DNA of 64,000 nt, from NCBI GenBank assembly GCA_938041955.1, contig CALISD010000127.1, positions 1 through 64,000 on the forward strand. The letters run 5' to 3'. Positions 9,846 through 19,546 of the stretch are shown in pieces (the stretch's first letter is position 1; every line of letters begins with the position of its first letter). Under the pieces are notes generated by a model. It saw only the letters and a list, made by a program, of their open reading frames with translations. It was not told the DNA's origin and did not search any database. Source of the stretch: an uncultured Granulosicoccaceae bacterium (GTDB lineage Bacteria > Pseudomonadota > Gammaproteobacteria > Granulosicoccales > Granulosicoccaceae). Both the position numbers and the translations under genes were made by a program.

Positions 9846-10958
9846 CTATTCGCTGGCGGCCTCTTCCGCGGCAGCAGTTTCTGTCTCAGGCGTCTCGACA
9901 AGCGACTTATCACCTGCAGATGACTCAATTTTATCTCCTGACTCAGAGGCTTTTACATCATCCTTCAAAAAAGTCACAGGATCGGTTAGTGGCAGCAGTT
10001 TTTCATAGACCGATTCACTAATCGAAAATACACCAGCCACACCACTGCGCTGAACCGAGTGGCTCTGATCATCTTTTGATAAGGTTAACGTAATCTCTCC
10101 CTGGCCAGCTTGCACTGAGATTTCCGATGTCTCCCCATTAGCATCAGCCAATGGCTCAGCAACGCCGGTGACTTGCAGGCTTTGCAAAGCTTGTACAGCC
10201 GACTGGATTTTTTCATCGTCCAACTGTCGTTGCTCGTCAGTGTCTGCAGCAACCTTCCACGTGGCACTGTCCGAATCTGCATCCAGCACCACAGTGAGAT
10301 CGTCAGACTTAATCGACCGCACACCGGACAACGACAACAAGCCTTTATCCAGCCATTGATTAACCGACGCAGGCACATCATTTATAGATAACAATGCAGA
10401 GTAAATATCATCAGCACCATCACGCCTGACATGTGACTTGCGAAGACCCGGTGACGTACCTATCAACAGGGTTGTCGGATTGATCGCAACGCCACTCACC
10501 GTCAGCCGACGTCGAAAGCGATCATCCGCCACCTCCAGTTGGTCTCTGGCATTGACGCTATTGGCCACCGGCAGTCCGGGTTTCATCGCACTTAACGAAT
10601 CAAGTAAGGTCTCTACGCGACTCGCTTGCAGAGGCAACACCACATCACCCTCAATTTTCCAATCGCCAGACTGCTTACTCAGTACAACGCTGTCATTGCC
10701 ATCGCTAATGTCGATTTTCTCGATATCATCGCTGCCGAATTCGACCAGCGCGTCGTTCGCAGCAAAATCAGCCTCACGACTCGATTGCACCACAAGTGCC
10801 AGTGCAACGACCAGCTGCAGAGCCAGTAAGCCCGACAATATCTGTATAACCCGACTGCTTTCAATCACGCTGCGCGCACGATCAGACACACTAAGTGCTT
10901 CAGCATGATCCACCAATTGTGTACTGTCGAGGAAAGTAGTATCGATTGATTTATTCAT
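9846..10958 (-). CDS. DUF4340 membrane-anchored protein of a Gld-like ABC system
   Basis: This 370-residue protein has one N-terminal transmembrane helix (about 35-58, VIQILSGLLALQLVVALALV) and a large periplasmic part with two related beta-rich repeats. An example is DIEKIDISDGNDSVVLSKQSGDW, typical of DUF4340. The C-terminus is acidic and alanine/glutamate rich. The ATG at 10958 overlaps the stop of the GldFG gene (TAATG), indicating translational coupling and fixing the start. DUF4340 proteins are regularly encoded last in ATPase, GldF/GldG, DUF4340 operons. The biochemical role of the family is unknown. Confidence 0.85.
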   Translation of the reverse strand: MNKSIDTTFLDSTQLVDHAEALSVSDRARSVIESSRVIQILSGLLALQLVVALALVVQSSREADFAANDALVEFGSDDIEKIDISDGNDSVVLSKQSGDWKIEGDVVLPLQASRVETLLDSLSAMKPGLPVANSVNARDQLEVADDRFRRRLTVSGVAINPTTLLIGTSPGLRKSHVRRDGADDIYSALLSINDVPASVNQWLDKGLLSLSGVRSIKSDDLTVVLDADSDSATWKVAADTDEQRQLDDEKIQSAVQALQSLQVTGVAEPLADANGETSEISVQAGQGEITLTLSKDDQSHSVQRSGVAGVFSISESVYEKLLPLTDPVTFLKDDVKASESGDKIESSAGDKSLVETPETETAAAEEAASE

Positions 10959-13915
10959 TACGCTATCCACCCGAGTTGTCGTTTTTCGACCTGACGCCGC
11001 CACAAGCGCGCCATCAGATACAACAGTCCGATTACCAGCACTGCAAGCGCGTAGTTTAGAATCTCCCAGAACTGTCGAGAGTTATCTTCCATAGGAGGAA
11101 GGGTTCTATTGAATTGCCCGCGACTGCGAATACTGAGCAATCCGGTATCATCTAAAGCGACATCTACAGCATTCGCGACCAGTTGAAATGGTGCGAGGTA
11201 CGATGTGCCATTAGATGCACCCGCCATCTGCGTTATCTGATCGCGCAGAAAATCATTTGATCCAAACACAATCAAACGAGCTGATTCCGGTGATCGTTCA
11301 ATCACAGTATCGATCGACTCAGACAAACCCGGCTTCGATTCTTCCTCGCCTGTTGAAGATTGACCGGCCGCTGCCTGCTTCGCCTCTGCGGCAATTTGCG
11401 CTAAGTCTGCCGCCGGTGCCTCTGCTTCCACCAATGGTGAGGGTTTGCCAGCAAAAAATGATTCGAACTGACCCGAAGTGACTACTGCCAAAGGCTGCGA
11501 AGCGGTATCGCCTTCACTTTTCCATGGACTTATGCCCCTGCCAGAGGCATCCATCCGGGGCATCACATCGGTAGATGATGACAGCCAGGCATCTGCTGAA
11601 CTGGACAAGAGCACGGTGGATTGTCTTTGCTGCTGTTGCTCAACATCGGCCACTGTAACCGGTGACGCCCAAGTCATATTGACCTGCTGGACACCTGCCG
11701 TGACTGGGCTCTCGTCACTCATACCGTGGCGTCTAACGTCAACGAACCATGGATAGTCGAGCATGCGCATTTCCTGTATCTGCAAGCCGCCGACATTGCG
11801 CGTTACCGGCGCTGGAAATGATGCATTCTGCGGATCCATCACCAGTTCATCACCGATCGTGACACCGTGATGTGAGAACCATTCTTTCAAACCGGAATCA
11901 TGCGGTGTTAGGTCCAGCCGGTTACGTGACAAACTGGCTTGCCAGTTCGATGTGCTCGCGATCACCGTTCCGCCTTGCATCAGAAACTGGTCCACAGCAA
12001 ACAAAGACTTGTCGTCCAGGCCGGTCGGGGCCGCAAGAATCAGTAGATCGATATCACTGGCCACAGTGCCGTCGCTGATATCTTCACGCGTCACATCATA
12101 TTCATTGCGAAGATAGTCTTCCATAGATCGGAAACTACTGCCTGGCGCACCAGGCTCACTCGCAGGCACAACCAAGCCCACGCGGCGGGTAAACCCTCTT
12201 GCATAGCGCTTAAGTCCCTTATCAAGGTTAGCTTCGAAGGTCGATGCATTTAAATCCGCTAAAGGTATCTGCACCAGTTGACCGTTTGACTCAAGCAGCA
12301 CATGAAACCAGAACTGTTCGGTACTAAACAGACCGGCACTTAATGGTCGTAATCCCACATCACGCATCAGATCGTTCGCCAACTGACCACCGTTGGCATC
12401 GGGGTCAACGACAGTAACCTTGAGCGTCGAATTTGACCCTGCTGCCAATTCGGTTGCAATGCCCTGTACTTCCGATTTAAACGTCGCCAATTCAGCAGGC
12501 AGACGTTCGTCAGGCGAAGCATATACCGTCATATTCACTGGTGAATCAATACTATTAAACACGTTACCCGCCGATTGGAAATCGGTTAGCACTTTTCTGA
12601 TAGATTTTGTCAGATCATATTCCGGATTTCTCAATTGCACATCAACGTCAGATACAGAGCGACTCTTAACATCTATAAGATCGCGGAATCCGAGCACGTC
12701 ATATTCATCCCCGTATTGCACCAGCACATCAAAGTAACTGCTGACAATCGATGATTGATATCGATCTGCCACCTGAAACGGAACCGGTTCAATACCATAC
12801 TGTTGATTGGCGTCCGCTTCAGCCTCCGGATTCTCCAGCGGGTCAATAATTTCGACTCGTATGCGCCCATTGCCTGCCACTTCATATTCACTTAGCAGGT
12901 CACGCATCTGTGGTACCAACGGGCTAAGTAGCGGATGTGTCTTAGCACTGAAATAGCCACGTAAGGTTAACGGTTCCTGCAACTGTGCCAGATAGTTTCT
13001 TGTGGCGTCTGACAAAGTGAATTGCTGACCACGCGTGGTATCAATACGCCAATTATCCATCTGGCCAATCCATAAGTTTATTGCTATAGCATTGAGCACC
13101 AACAATGCAGTGGTTAGTTTCCAACGAATATGCGACGGCTTACGAGCCTCCCCCGTCCAGCGTTCACGTTCAAGTGAATAGACAGTCAATGCAAGAAACA
13201 CTACCGTTAAGCTTAAGTAATAGGCGAGATCAGCCAGATCTATAACACCTCTGGTAATCGCATCAAACCGCGACCCGGTACCGATCGTCTGCAACCACTC
13301 GCCTGGACGCTGACCCACGGTATCGGTAATCAGCGTATGGCCCACAAAATAAAACAGGCTGCAAAGAACAACGCTTCCAATCAAACTGACAATCTGATTC
13401 TGTGTTCGTGAAGAAACACACAGACCGATCGCCAAGTAAGCTGATCCGAGTAGTACCGTCGCCGCAAAGCCAGATACCACCGGCCCCCAATCGATATCAC
13501 TGATCAAGGAAATTGTGATGGGTAACGGCAATACAACGACCAAGGCAACCACAAGCAGAGCTAAGCACGCCAAGTACTTTCCAAGCGTGAACGTCCACAC
13601 TGAGGCAGGCTGTGTTAATACGTGCTCCAGTGTTCCTGTGCGTCTTTCTTCGCTCCACATACGCATGGTTAGCGTGCTGCATAACAGAATTAATAACATC
13701 GGCATCCATTCGAACATCGGTCGAACATCTGCGATATTGCGTGCAAAGAAAGCTTCACCCCAAAAGAACACAAACAAAGTGATGGCCGCAAAACAACCAA
13801 AGAATAGCCATGCAATGGGTGACGAAAAAAACAGGTGCATTTCCTTTGCAGCCACTCGCCAGATGATACGCAGTGGAGATTGCGTCAACGCAGCATTATT
13901 GTTATCAAGCGACAT
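10958..13915 (-). CDS. GldF-GldG fusion: ABC-2 permease plus Gldg/DUF4350-like periplasmic domain
   Basis: The 985-residue protein joins two units that are separate genes in Bacteroidetes. The N-terminal ~290 residues form an ABC-2 type permease with six helices and the conserved segment MWSEERRTGTLEHVLTQPAS. After another helix (about 270-290) comes the GldG-like periplasmic region, with RIDTTRGQQFTLSDATRNYL and then GTVIASTSNW and related segments. A final transmembrane helix lies near the C-terminus (ILNYALAVLVIGLLYLMARLW). The start at 13915 has an AGGAGGTG ribosome site and overlaps the upstream ATPase gene by 11 bases; the longer in-frame ORF start at 14044 lies well inside the ATPase gene. 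The substrate is unknown. Gliding is not implied, because such operons are common in non-gliding Proteobacteria. Confidence 0.88.
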   Translation of the reverse strand: MSLDNNNAALTQSPLRIIWRVAAKEMHLFFSSPIAWLFFGCFAAITLFVFFWGEAFFARNIADVRPMFEWMPMLLILLCSTLTMRMWSEERRTGTLEHVLTQPASVWTFTLGKYLACLALLVVALVVVLPLPITISLISDIDWGPVVSGFAATVLLGSAYLAIGLCVSSRTQNQIVSLIGSVVLCSLFYFVGHTLITDTVGQRPGEWLQTIGTGSRFDAITRGVIDLADLAYYLSLTVVFLALTVYSLERERWTGEARKPSHIRWKLTTALLVLNAIAINLWIGQMDNWRIDTTRGQQFTLSDATRNYLAQLQEPLTLRGYFSAKTHPLLSPLVPQMRDLLSEYEVAGNGRIRVEIIDPLENPEAEADANQQYGIEPVPFQVADRYQSSIVSSYFDVLVQYGDEYDVLGFRDLIDVKSRSVSDVDVQLRNPEYDLTKSIRKVLTDFQSAGNVFNSIDSPVNMTVYASPDERLPAELATFKSEVQGIATELAAGSNSTLKVTVVDPDANGGQLANDLMRDVGLRPLSAGLFSTEQFWFHVLLESNGQLVQIPLADLNASTFEANLDKGLKRYARGFTRRVGLVVPASEPGAPGSSFRSMEDYLRNEYDVTREDISDGTVASDIDLLILAAPTGLDDKSLFAVDQFLMQGGTVIASTSNWQASLSRNRLDLTPHDSGLKEWFSHHGVTIGDELVMDPQNASFPAPVTRNVGGLQIQEMRMLDYPWFVDVRRHGMSDESPVTAGVQQVNMTWASPVTVADVEQQQQRQSTVLLSSSADAWLSSSTDVMPRMDASGRGISPWKSEGDTASQPLAVVTSGQFESFFAGKPSPLVEAEAPAADLAQIAAEAKQAAAGQSSTGEEESKPGLSESIDTVIERSPESARLIVFGSNDFLRDQITQMAGASNGTSYLAPFQLVANAVDVALDDTGLLSIRSRGQFNRTLPPMEDNSRQFWEILNYALAVLVIGLLYLMARLWRRQVEKRQLGWIA

Positions 13916-14879
13916 GAGGCACCTCCTGTGGTGCGGGACTGATTTCAGTAAGTGAATTGACATCAAGAAACAAGCTTTGTAAATCCTGCTTATCAGCTTG
14001 AATAGATAGAATCGGTATCGCATGGTTGACAAGATCAACTGCACAATGTTCTACCATTCGATTTGTATCAACATCAGGCTTTACGTTTATTGCAAACGTC
14101 CCGATGTCCGCGGAAGCCGCGCTATCGACTTTGGAAATAGACTCAAACCAGTTTTTATCGCTGATCGCATCAACAACAGCCTGTTCGGTCGCTGTCGTCT
14201 TCAGTGCAATACAGTGCGATTGTTGAAGCGCATTCAATGACGTGTCTACGGCCAACTGGCCTTGCCGGATAATCAGAGCACGGTCACACATGGCCTCCAC
14301 TTCCTGCATGATATGTGTTGAGAGCAGCACCGTGGCAGACTGGCTTATGGACCTGATCAGCTGCCTCATTTGCTCAGTCTGAGAAGGATCAAGACCATTG
14401 GTCGGTTCATCAAGAATAAGTAATGAGGGCTTGCCAAGCAACGCTTGCGCTACCCCGACACGTTGTTTCATACCACGGGACAATGTCGCTATAGGAGACA
14501 GAAAACGATCTGCAAGATCAGTAGCAGTAACCACTTCACGCAACGCCTGACGTTGTTGTTTGCCTTTCAGGCCTTTGAGTTCGGCTGCATATTGCAGATA
14601 ACTGGCAACAGAGAGCTCTGGATAAACAGGAAGATTCTCCGGTAAATATCCCAATGAACGCTGCAGCGATTTATCGCCCGCTTCAATAGGTTGCCCCTGA
14701 AAAATAATACTTCCGGCGTCTGCCTCCAGATACCCGCTAAGCATTTTCATGATGGTGGTTTTGCCAGCGCCATTATGACCTAGCAACCCCACGATTTCGC
14801 CGGATTCGATACTAAACGAAACGTTGTCTACCGCCTTTACCTCGCCGTAACAACGACTAATGGATCTCACTTCAAGCAT
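13905..14879 (-). CDS. ABC transporter ATPase, GldA-like
   Basis: This 324-residue single ATPase belongs to the CcmA/GldA group. Walker A is GHNGAGKTT, the signature is LSRGMKQRVGVAQAL, Walker B is LLILDEPTNGLDPSQ, and the switch His is in LLSTHIMQEVE. The start at 14879 (MLEVRSISRCYG) follows a GAGGA ribosome site. The C-terminal ~90 residues form an accessory domain. It energises the adjacent GldFG permease fusion, and the three genes are translationally overlapped, so they act as one complex. Confidence 0.92.
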   Translation of the reverse strand: MLEVRSISRCYGEVKAVDNVSFSIESGEIVGLLGHNGAGKTTIMKMLSGYLEADAGSIIFQGQPIEAGDKSLQRSLGYLPENLPVYPELSVASYLQYAAELKGLKGKQQRQALREVVTATDLADRFLSPIATLSRGMKQRVGVAQALLGKPSLLILDEPTNGLDPSQTEQMRQLIRSISQSATVLLSTHIMQEVEAMCDRALIIRQGQLAVDTSLNALQQSHCIALKTTATEQAVVDAISDKNWFESISKVDSAASADIGTFAINVKPDVDTNRMVEHCAVDLVNHAIPILSIQADKQDLQSLFLDVNSLTEISPAPQEVPHVA

Positions 14880-15218
14880 TGCTCGTCCTCGTAAGCGTTG
14901 AATCAAAGAAAATCTGCGGTAGCACGACCCAAGGAGCGTCACCACAGTGTGTTATTTCGATTGAATCCCGGTTGTTCGAGGAAAAGCCTTGTCACAGCAG
15001 ATGGGCTCTCCCGTACAGTGCTCAGGCATGGCGTTATTGCCACCAGCGCACAGGATCAGTCAATCTTTACGAGCGTTTCTAGGGCGTTGAATAAGTATTT
15101 TCAAGTCATAAAATAAAACCTTTCCATTTTGAAAGATTGGGGCACAATCCACCCTCTCGCACAATCACATGTCACCGCTTGTGTGATAATCGGCAGACAC
15201 CATCACGACAATGGACTT
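14880..15218. other. intergenic region between divergent operons
   Basis: This is about 340 bases between the Gld-like ATPase gene and the peroxiredoxin gene. The right half is AT rich and holds the candidate promoter listed separately. No gene or repeat was recognised in the left half. Confidence 0.5.
15087..15114 (+). promoter_or_regulatory. candidate sigma-70 promoter for the peroxiredoxin gene
   Basis: TTGAAT (15087-15092) and TAAAAT (15109-15114) are separated by 16 bases, about 105 bases upstream of the peroxiredoxin start. The call rests on similarity to the consensus only. Confidence 0.35.
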
Positions 15219-15701
15219 ATGACCAAAACTATCATTGGAAAAGCCGCACCCGCCTTCAACCTGCCGGCTACCGGAGACAAATCAGTACGACTCAGCACCC
15301 TTAAAGATCAAAACGTCGTGCTTTATTTCTACCCACGCGATGCAACGCCTGGCTGCACCACCGAAAGTCAGAATTTTCGTGACGCTAAAGCACAATTTAA
15401 AAAAGCCAACACGGTGATTCTCGGTATCTCTCAGGATCCAATAAAAAGCCATGAGAAATTTCACACAAAGGAATCTTTAAACTTTGATTTACTGAGCGAC
15501 GAATCAGGCGATATTTGCACTAAATATGGTGTACTAAAAATGAAGAAAATGTATGGCAAAGAGTTTGAAGGCATCGAACGCTCCACGTTTTTGATCGATG
15601 CCAAAGGCGTTCTGCGACAGGAATGGCGCAAAGTAAAAGTGCCCGGCCATGTTGATGAAGTGTTGACAGCAGCTAAAGCACTACAAGCGTCCGCTACCTG
15701 A
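15219..15701 (+). CDS. bcp: peroxiredoxin, PrxQ/BCP family, lacking the usual resolving Cys
   Basis: This is a cytoplasmic thiol peroxidase that reduces hydrogen and organic peroxides. The start at 15219 (MTKTIIGKAAPAFNLPATGD) gives 160 residues, the usual length, whereas the upstream start adds an unrelated 30 residues. The peroxidatic Cys46 sits in PRDATPGCT. The common resolving Cys five residues later is Gln51 here (CTTESQ rather than CTTEAC). The only other cysteine is Cys100 (GDICTKYGV), which also exists in E. coli Bcp. The protein is therefore either a one-Cys type or uses another thiol partner. Confidence 0.92.
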   Translation: MTKTIIGKAAPAFNLPATGDKSVRLSTLKDQNVVLYFYPRDATPGCTTESQNFRDAKAQFKKANTVILGISQDPIKSHEKFHTKESLNFDLLSDESGDICTKYGVLKMKKMYGKEFEGIERSTFLIDAKGVLRQEWRKVKVPGHVDEVLTAAKALQASAT

Positions 15702-15719
15702 AGTTCACACTCTCACAAC

Positions 15720-16736
15720 TCACTCAAGTGTCGCCAGATCAACATCTGAATAGAAGGCACTTGTCACCTCCGGATGAGACCGCATGCGAATTTTCAAAGC
15801 GTTGACGCCGAAAGTAGTAAACACCGGGTCATTTTCATCAGCGTTCTGTCCACCCGGAGCCTCGGCCGCTAACGCTGGCGGCAGGTTTATCGGTTCAAAG
15901 CGTGCATCAAGCCTGGGGTTCATGAAGTAGGCTATAGAAATACGCTGCTTACCTGCAGGCGGACTCACTACCTGATGCTTGGTTGCACGCAAATACCCAT
16001 TGGTCGCGGACTGCATCATCTCACCAAGATTCACCACATAAGTGCCGGGGATTGAATCAACATCTAGCAGCTTTCCTTCACTCATCACCTGCAAGCCGGG
16101 GATAGAGTCCTGGAGGATGAAGGTCATGATACCCGAGTCGTGATGAAGCCCTAGCCCCTGACCGGTTTGCTCACCTTCAGGCTGCGCCGGATACCGAATT
16201 ACTTTAAGCCTTGTATAAGGATCAGGCTCCATACGATCATCAAAGTAACCTGCCGGCTGTCCCAGCCCTTGCGCCAAAGCTCTCATTAACGCCATACCGA
16301 CAGGCTGTATCTGCGTCATCCAGTTTGCCACGGATTCTGACATATCCGGCAAACCGGGCGGCCATTGATTGGGGCCACGCAGACCAAGCCAGACAGGGTC
16401 GTTAACGCCAATCACCGGCGCCGGCTCTTCGGGCCCGATGTCAATCTGATCTCTCCAGTCGACCTTACCTGCAGTAATTTCCTGCTTCAGCAAGGTATAA
16501 CCTCGAAAATGTGCGGATTGCCCGATCGCAAGGGATTCACGTTCACTTTGAGGTAAATCAAAAAACCGGTTGGCTACATCAAGTACGGCCTGATCATAAG
16601 CTGGCTTAATGCCATGGCCTGTTAAATAGAAAAAACCCGCGCCATGGCAGGTCTCTCGCAGCTGCTCAACAAACGACTGACCGGCTTCCCCCGACGGATC
16701 AGCCAGAAACTTCGAGATATCCAGTATAGGTAGCAT
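15720..16736 (-). CDS. isopenicillin N synthase-like 2OG-Fe(II) oxygenase
   Basis: This 338-residue non-heme iron oxygenase has the N-terminal DIOX_N region (MLPILDISKFL, GFFYLTGHGI) and a C-terminal double-stranded beta helix. The iron ligands are visible as HHD in LGLHHDSGIMTF and the distal His in ATKHQVVSPP. The 2-oxoglutarate contact RxS is RIS in KQRISIAYF. Members hydroxylate or desaturate small molecules, and the substrate is not readable from the sequence. It is transcribed away from the DauA-like gene across a short promoter region, and the two may share amino-compound metabolism (inference). Confidence 0.88.
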   Translation of the reverse strand: MLPILDISKFLADPSGEAGQSFVEQLRETCHGAGFFYLTGHGIKPAYDQAVLDVANRFFDLPQSERESLAIGQSAHFRGYTLLKQEITAGKVDWRDQIDIGPEEPAPVIGVNDPVWLGLRGPNQWPPGLPDMSESVANWMTQIQPVGMALMRALAQGLGQPAGYFDDRMEPDPYTRLKVIRYPAQPEGEQTGQGLGLHHDSGIMTFILQDSIPGLQVMSEGKLLDVDSIPGTYVVNLGEMMQSATNGYLRATKHQVVSPPAGKQRISIAYFMNPRLDARFEPINLPPALAAEAPGGQNADENDPVFTTFGVNALKIRMRSHPEVTSAFYSDVDLATLE

Positions 16737-16870
16737 GCTATTGATCTTTGATTATTGACGTTTACGCATTGGTTCTACCATGATGTTACTGAAAGACGCA
16801 AAACTTAGTACTGGCAAGAAGTTTTAAAACCCGTTTATTATTGCTAAAACTCTGTTAAAGCAAGTACTCC

Positions 16871-18004
16871 ATGGCCACTCCCACCAAAACATACGATTTC
16901 GCTGTCATCGGTGCAGGCATTGCAGGTGCTTCGGTCGCAGCAGAACTGGCACAGCACGCTAGCGTCTTAGTAATTGAAATGGAAAGTCATGCGGGCTATC
17001 ACAGCACAGGCCGCTCCGCTGCTATGTACATCCCGAGTTACGGTCCGGCAGCGATTCAGGCACTCACCAGAGCCTCAGGCGCATTCTTTCAAAATCCCCC
17101 TGAAGAGTTCGGCACCACACCGTTACTTAGCCCCAGAGCTGAGTTAATGATCGCCCGTAAAGATCAGATGCAAGCGCTTGAAGCCTTCTACCATGAATGC
17201 AGTACCAAAGATCAATTACATCAACTCACCGCAGAAGAGGTTCAGCGTCACTGCCCTTTTCTCAAAAACGGCTACGCAAACGCCGGCGTAATAGACGCAT
17301 CAAGTAGTGATATGGATGTACACGCGATCCACCAGGGATACGTAAAGTTATACAAGAACCGGGGTGGCGAAGAGGTGATGAACTCCGCGGTCAAATCATT
17401 AACCCGCAAGGACAGTATCTGGACCATCGACACCGCCTCTGGTCAATACCAGGCAAGTGTAGTGATCAACGCGGCCGGTGCATGGGCAGATGAAGTGGGT
17501 ACACTCGCAGGTGCTGAAACCATTGGCCTTGTTCCCAAACGACGCACTGCACTGACTATAGAGTTACCGGAAACAACCGATTTCAGTCACATGCCGTTAG
17601 TAGCAGACATAAACGAAGCGTTTTATATAAAACCAGACGCGGGAAGATTATTAATATCACCAGCCAATGAAGATCCCATGCCACCATGCGATGTTCAACC
17701 AGATGAAATGGATATCGCTGTTTGCATTGATCACATTGAAAACGCCTTTGATATTAAAGTAGAGAAAATCGCAAGCCAATGGGCGGGCTTAAGAAGCTTC
17801 GTCTCTGACAAATCACCGGTGGTAGGATATTCGAAATCAGCAGAGAATTTTTTCTGGCTTGCAGGCCAAGGCGGATATGGGATCCAATCCTCTCCGGCGC
17901 TAGCTCGTTATGCCTGTGCAAAAGTGCTCAATTGTCCAATGCCCGATGACATTAAGAACCATAATTTAGTAGCGGATGACATCTCGATTGATCGGTTATC
18001 TTAA
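16871..18004 (+). CDS. FAD-dependent D-amino acid dehydrogenase, D-arginine dehydrogenase-like
   Basis: This 377-residue DAO-fold flavoenzyme has an N-terminal FAD motif GAGIAGASVAAELA and the segment GYHSTGRSAA, which closely matches remembered Pseudomonas DauA. Other DauA-like stretches include FYLKPDAG (here FYIKPDAG), WAGLRSFV and GQGGYGIQ. DauA oxidatively deaminates D-arginine and other D-amino acids to imino acids, passing electrons to the respiratory chain. The companion DauB dehydrogenase is not in the window. Substrate preference is inferred from similarity; other DAO-family amine oxidases remain possible. Confidence 0.85.
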   Translation: MATPTKTYDFAVIGAGIAGASVAAELAQHASVLVIEMESHAGYHSTGRSAAMYIPSYGPAAIQALTRASGAFFQNPPEEFGTTPLLSPRAELMIARKDQMQALEAFYHECSTKDQLHQLTAEEVQRHCPFLKNGYANAGVIDASSSDMDVHAIHQGYVKLYKNRGGEEVMNSAVKSLTRKDSIWTIDTASGQYQASVVINAAGAWADEVGTLAGAETIGLVPKRRTALTIELPETTDFSHMPLVADINEAFYIKPDAGRLLISPANEDPMPPCDVQPDEMDIAVCIDHIENAFDIKVEKIASQWAGLRSFVSDKSPVVGYSKSAENFFWLAGQGGYGIQSSPALARYACAKVLNCPMPDDIKNHNLVADDISIDRLS

Positions 18005-18237
18005 GTAGATGTCACGACCACGGACACTGTAAGTTCTACTTACTACTCATGGTTAAATATAGTTGCCGCACAAATTCTAACGCGCGCGCAGGAGAGCATA
18101 AGCGCAAAGCGCTTCCCAGTTCGAAATTCTACTGCGTGCATTCACAGACGTCAGAAGACCAAAGATGCGCATCCTGAGAGAATTCCTGATAACTTCACCG
18201 GAGCACATTAGCTGAAGCGCTTTTTTACCTACCGGAT

Positions 18238-18828
18238 ATGACAGAAGATCAACAACGACCAGCGATTGAAAACATTAAAACCTCGGCAGAACTTTACCAG
18301 TGGTACTGGCCAAAATCCGAGCTGGTTTCTTATGCACGACAGCTTGGCATTGGCAGTAACTGCCAGAAACCCGAACTAACGAAACGCTTAGGCGTGTGGC
18401 TTGATACTGGAAAAATCACACACAATACATCAAAGAAAAAAACATCAAAATTCGACTGGAGAAACTCCACCTTATCATTGAGCACTGTGATAACAGACAA
18501 CTACAGCAACACCCAAAACGTACGTCACTTTATGCATGAACATACCAATGGTGCATTCAAATTTTCAAACGGATTCATGCATTGGATGCGCTCCAACTGC
18601 GGAAAAAACCTTCAAGATGCGCAGGCGTTTTGGACGGAACTCAATTATAAAAAGCGCAACGATGGGTATCGTGAAAAAGCACTGCCACAAAACCAATACA
18701 ACCAATTCACCAGAACCCTCTCTGAGAAAGCACCTGGCATTTCCACCTCCGAGATCCAGCGGATCTGGGCTATAAAACGCAGCAAACCAGGCCCCCATGT
18801 ATACAGAGACGGCGACGAGAATCTTTAG
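18238..18828 (+). CDS. SAP domain plus DUF6434 protein
   Basis: This 196-residue protein has an N-terminal SAP-like helix-extended-helix (about 25-62, WPKSELVSYARQLGIGSNCQKPELTKRL), a fold often used to bind DNA. A lysine-rich linker is followed by a DUF6434 region (FDWRNSTLSLSTVITDNYSN, FMHWMRSNCGK). Function is unknown; DNA binding is inferred from the SAP-like motif. It stands alone, with about 230 bases of non-coding sequence upstream. Confidence 0.72.
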   Translation: MTEDQQRPAIENIKTSAELYQWYWPKSELVSYARQLGIGSNCQKPELTKRLGVWLDTGKITHNTSKKKTSKFDWRNSTLSLSTVITDNYSNTQNVRHFMHEHTNGAFKFSNGFMHWMRSNCGKNLQDAQAFWTELNYKKRNDGYREKALPQNQYNQFTRTLSEKAPGISTSEIQRIWAIKRSKPGPHVYRDGDENL

Positions 18829-18961
18829 CTGAAGCCCTAATTAGCAACCATCTATGGGGACTGTTCCAGACTGCTGGCAATCATTCCTGCGGTCACAATC
18901 AAGAAATCGGAATCTCGGTCGAATCGGGTGTGACGAGTTATACAACCGAACGATATTCCCT

Positions 18962-19441
18962 ATGAAAAAGTTACTTTTAGTCAGCTGCGTGGTACTTGTT
19001 TTTCCCTTCGTTGCAAGTGCAAGCGATAGTCAGGAATTCGCAGAAGCACTGGGTTGGGAGCAAAAATGGCAAAAAGTAACCTCCCGCAGTATGGAGAAAT
19101 ATCTATCGAAAATTGAATCGGGACCATTCGCAAAACTAAGTGCCGCTAATAAAAAAGCAGCGGTATCCGAGCTGCGCCACTCGTTGACGGCAAGCCTAAG
19201 CTGGAATGTAATGGGGCAGGATTTTTCTCAGGGAATTATTAAGCACTGTGATGCAGACACCCTGAAGGCCATGACTAAACTTTACAATAGAGAATCTGTG
19301 CCAAACGTAGATAAGAAAGTCGTAGCAAAAGAATATTCCAGGTGTGCAAAAAAGGGGTTCTCGGAATCAATGATTATGCTTCGCAATGTGATCGTAAATT
19401 CCCGTGGCGAAGTCGAAGACATCATGAATAGATATAAATAA
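18962..19441 (+). CDS. small secreted protein of unknown function
   Basis: The 159-residue protein starts MKKLLLVSCVVLVFPFVASA, a clear Sec signal with cleavage near ASA-SDS. The mature part is helical and lysine rich, with two cysteines (KHCDAD and SRCAKKG) that could form a disulfide in the periplasm. The ATG at 18962 is chosen because it begins the signal; an in-frame start at 18854 would add 36 residues ahead of it. I recognise no family. Confidence 0.65.
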   Translation: MKKLLLVSCVVLVFPFVASASDSQEFAEALGWEQKWQKVTSRSMEKYLSKIESGPFAKLSAANKKAAVSELRHSLTASLSWNVMGQDFSQGIIKHCDADTLKAMTKLYNRESVPNVDKKVVAKEYSRCAKKGFSESMIMLRNVIVNSRGEVEDIMNRYK

Positions 19442-19546
19442 GCGACAGCGCTCATCAAATCAATACAGCGGATGATACGCATTCAAAATTTTATCTACGC
19501 GAATATTCCGCTTGCTATCCGACCGTAGTTCGTTGAGCATAAAACT

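Noticed and set aside
10438-10908. Ser/Arg-rich 156-residue frame opposite the DUF4340 gene
   Set aside because: It is antisense to a well supported coding region and looks like a frame shadow.
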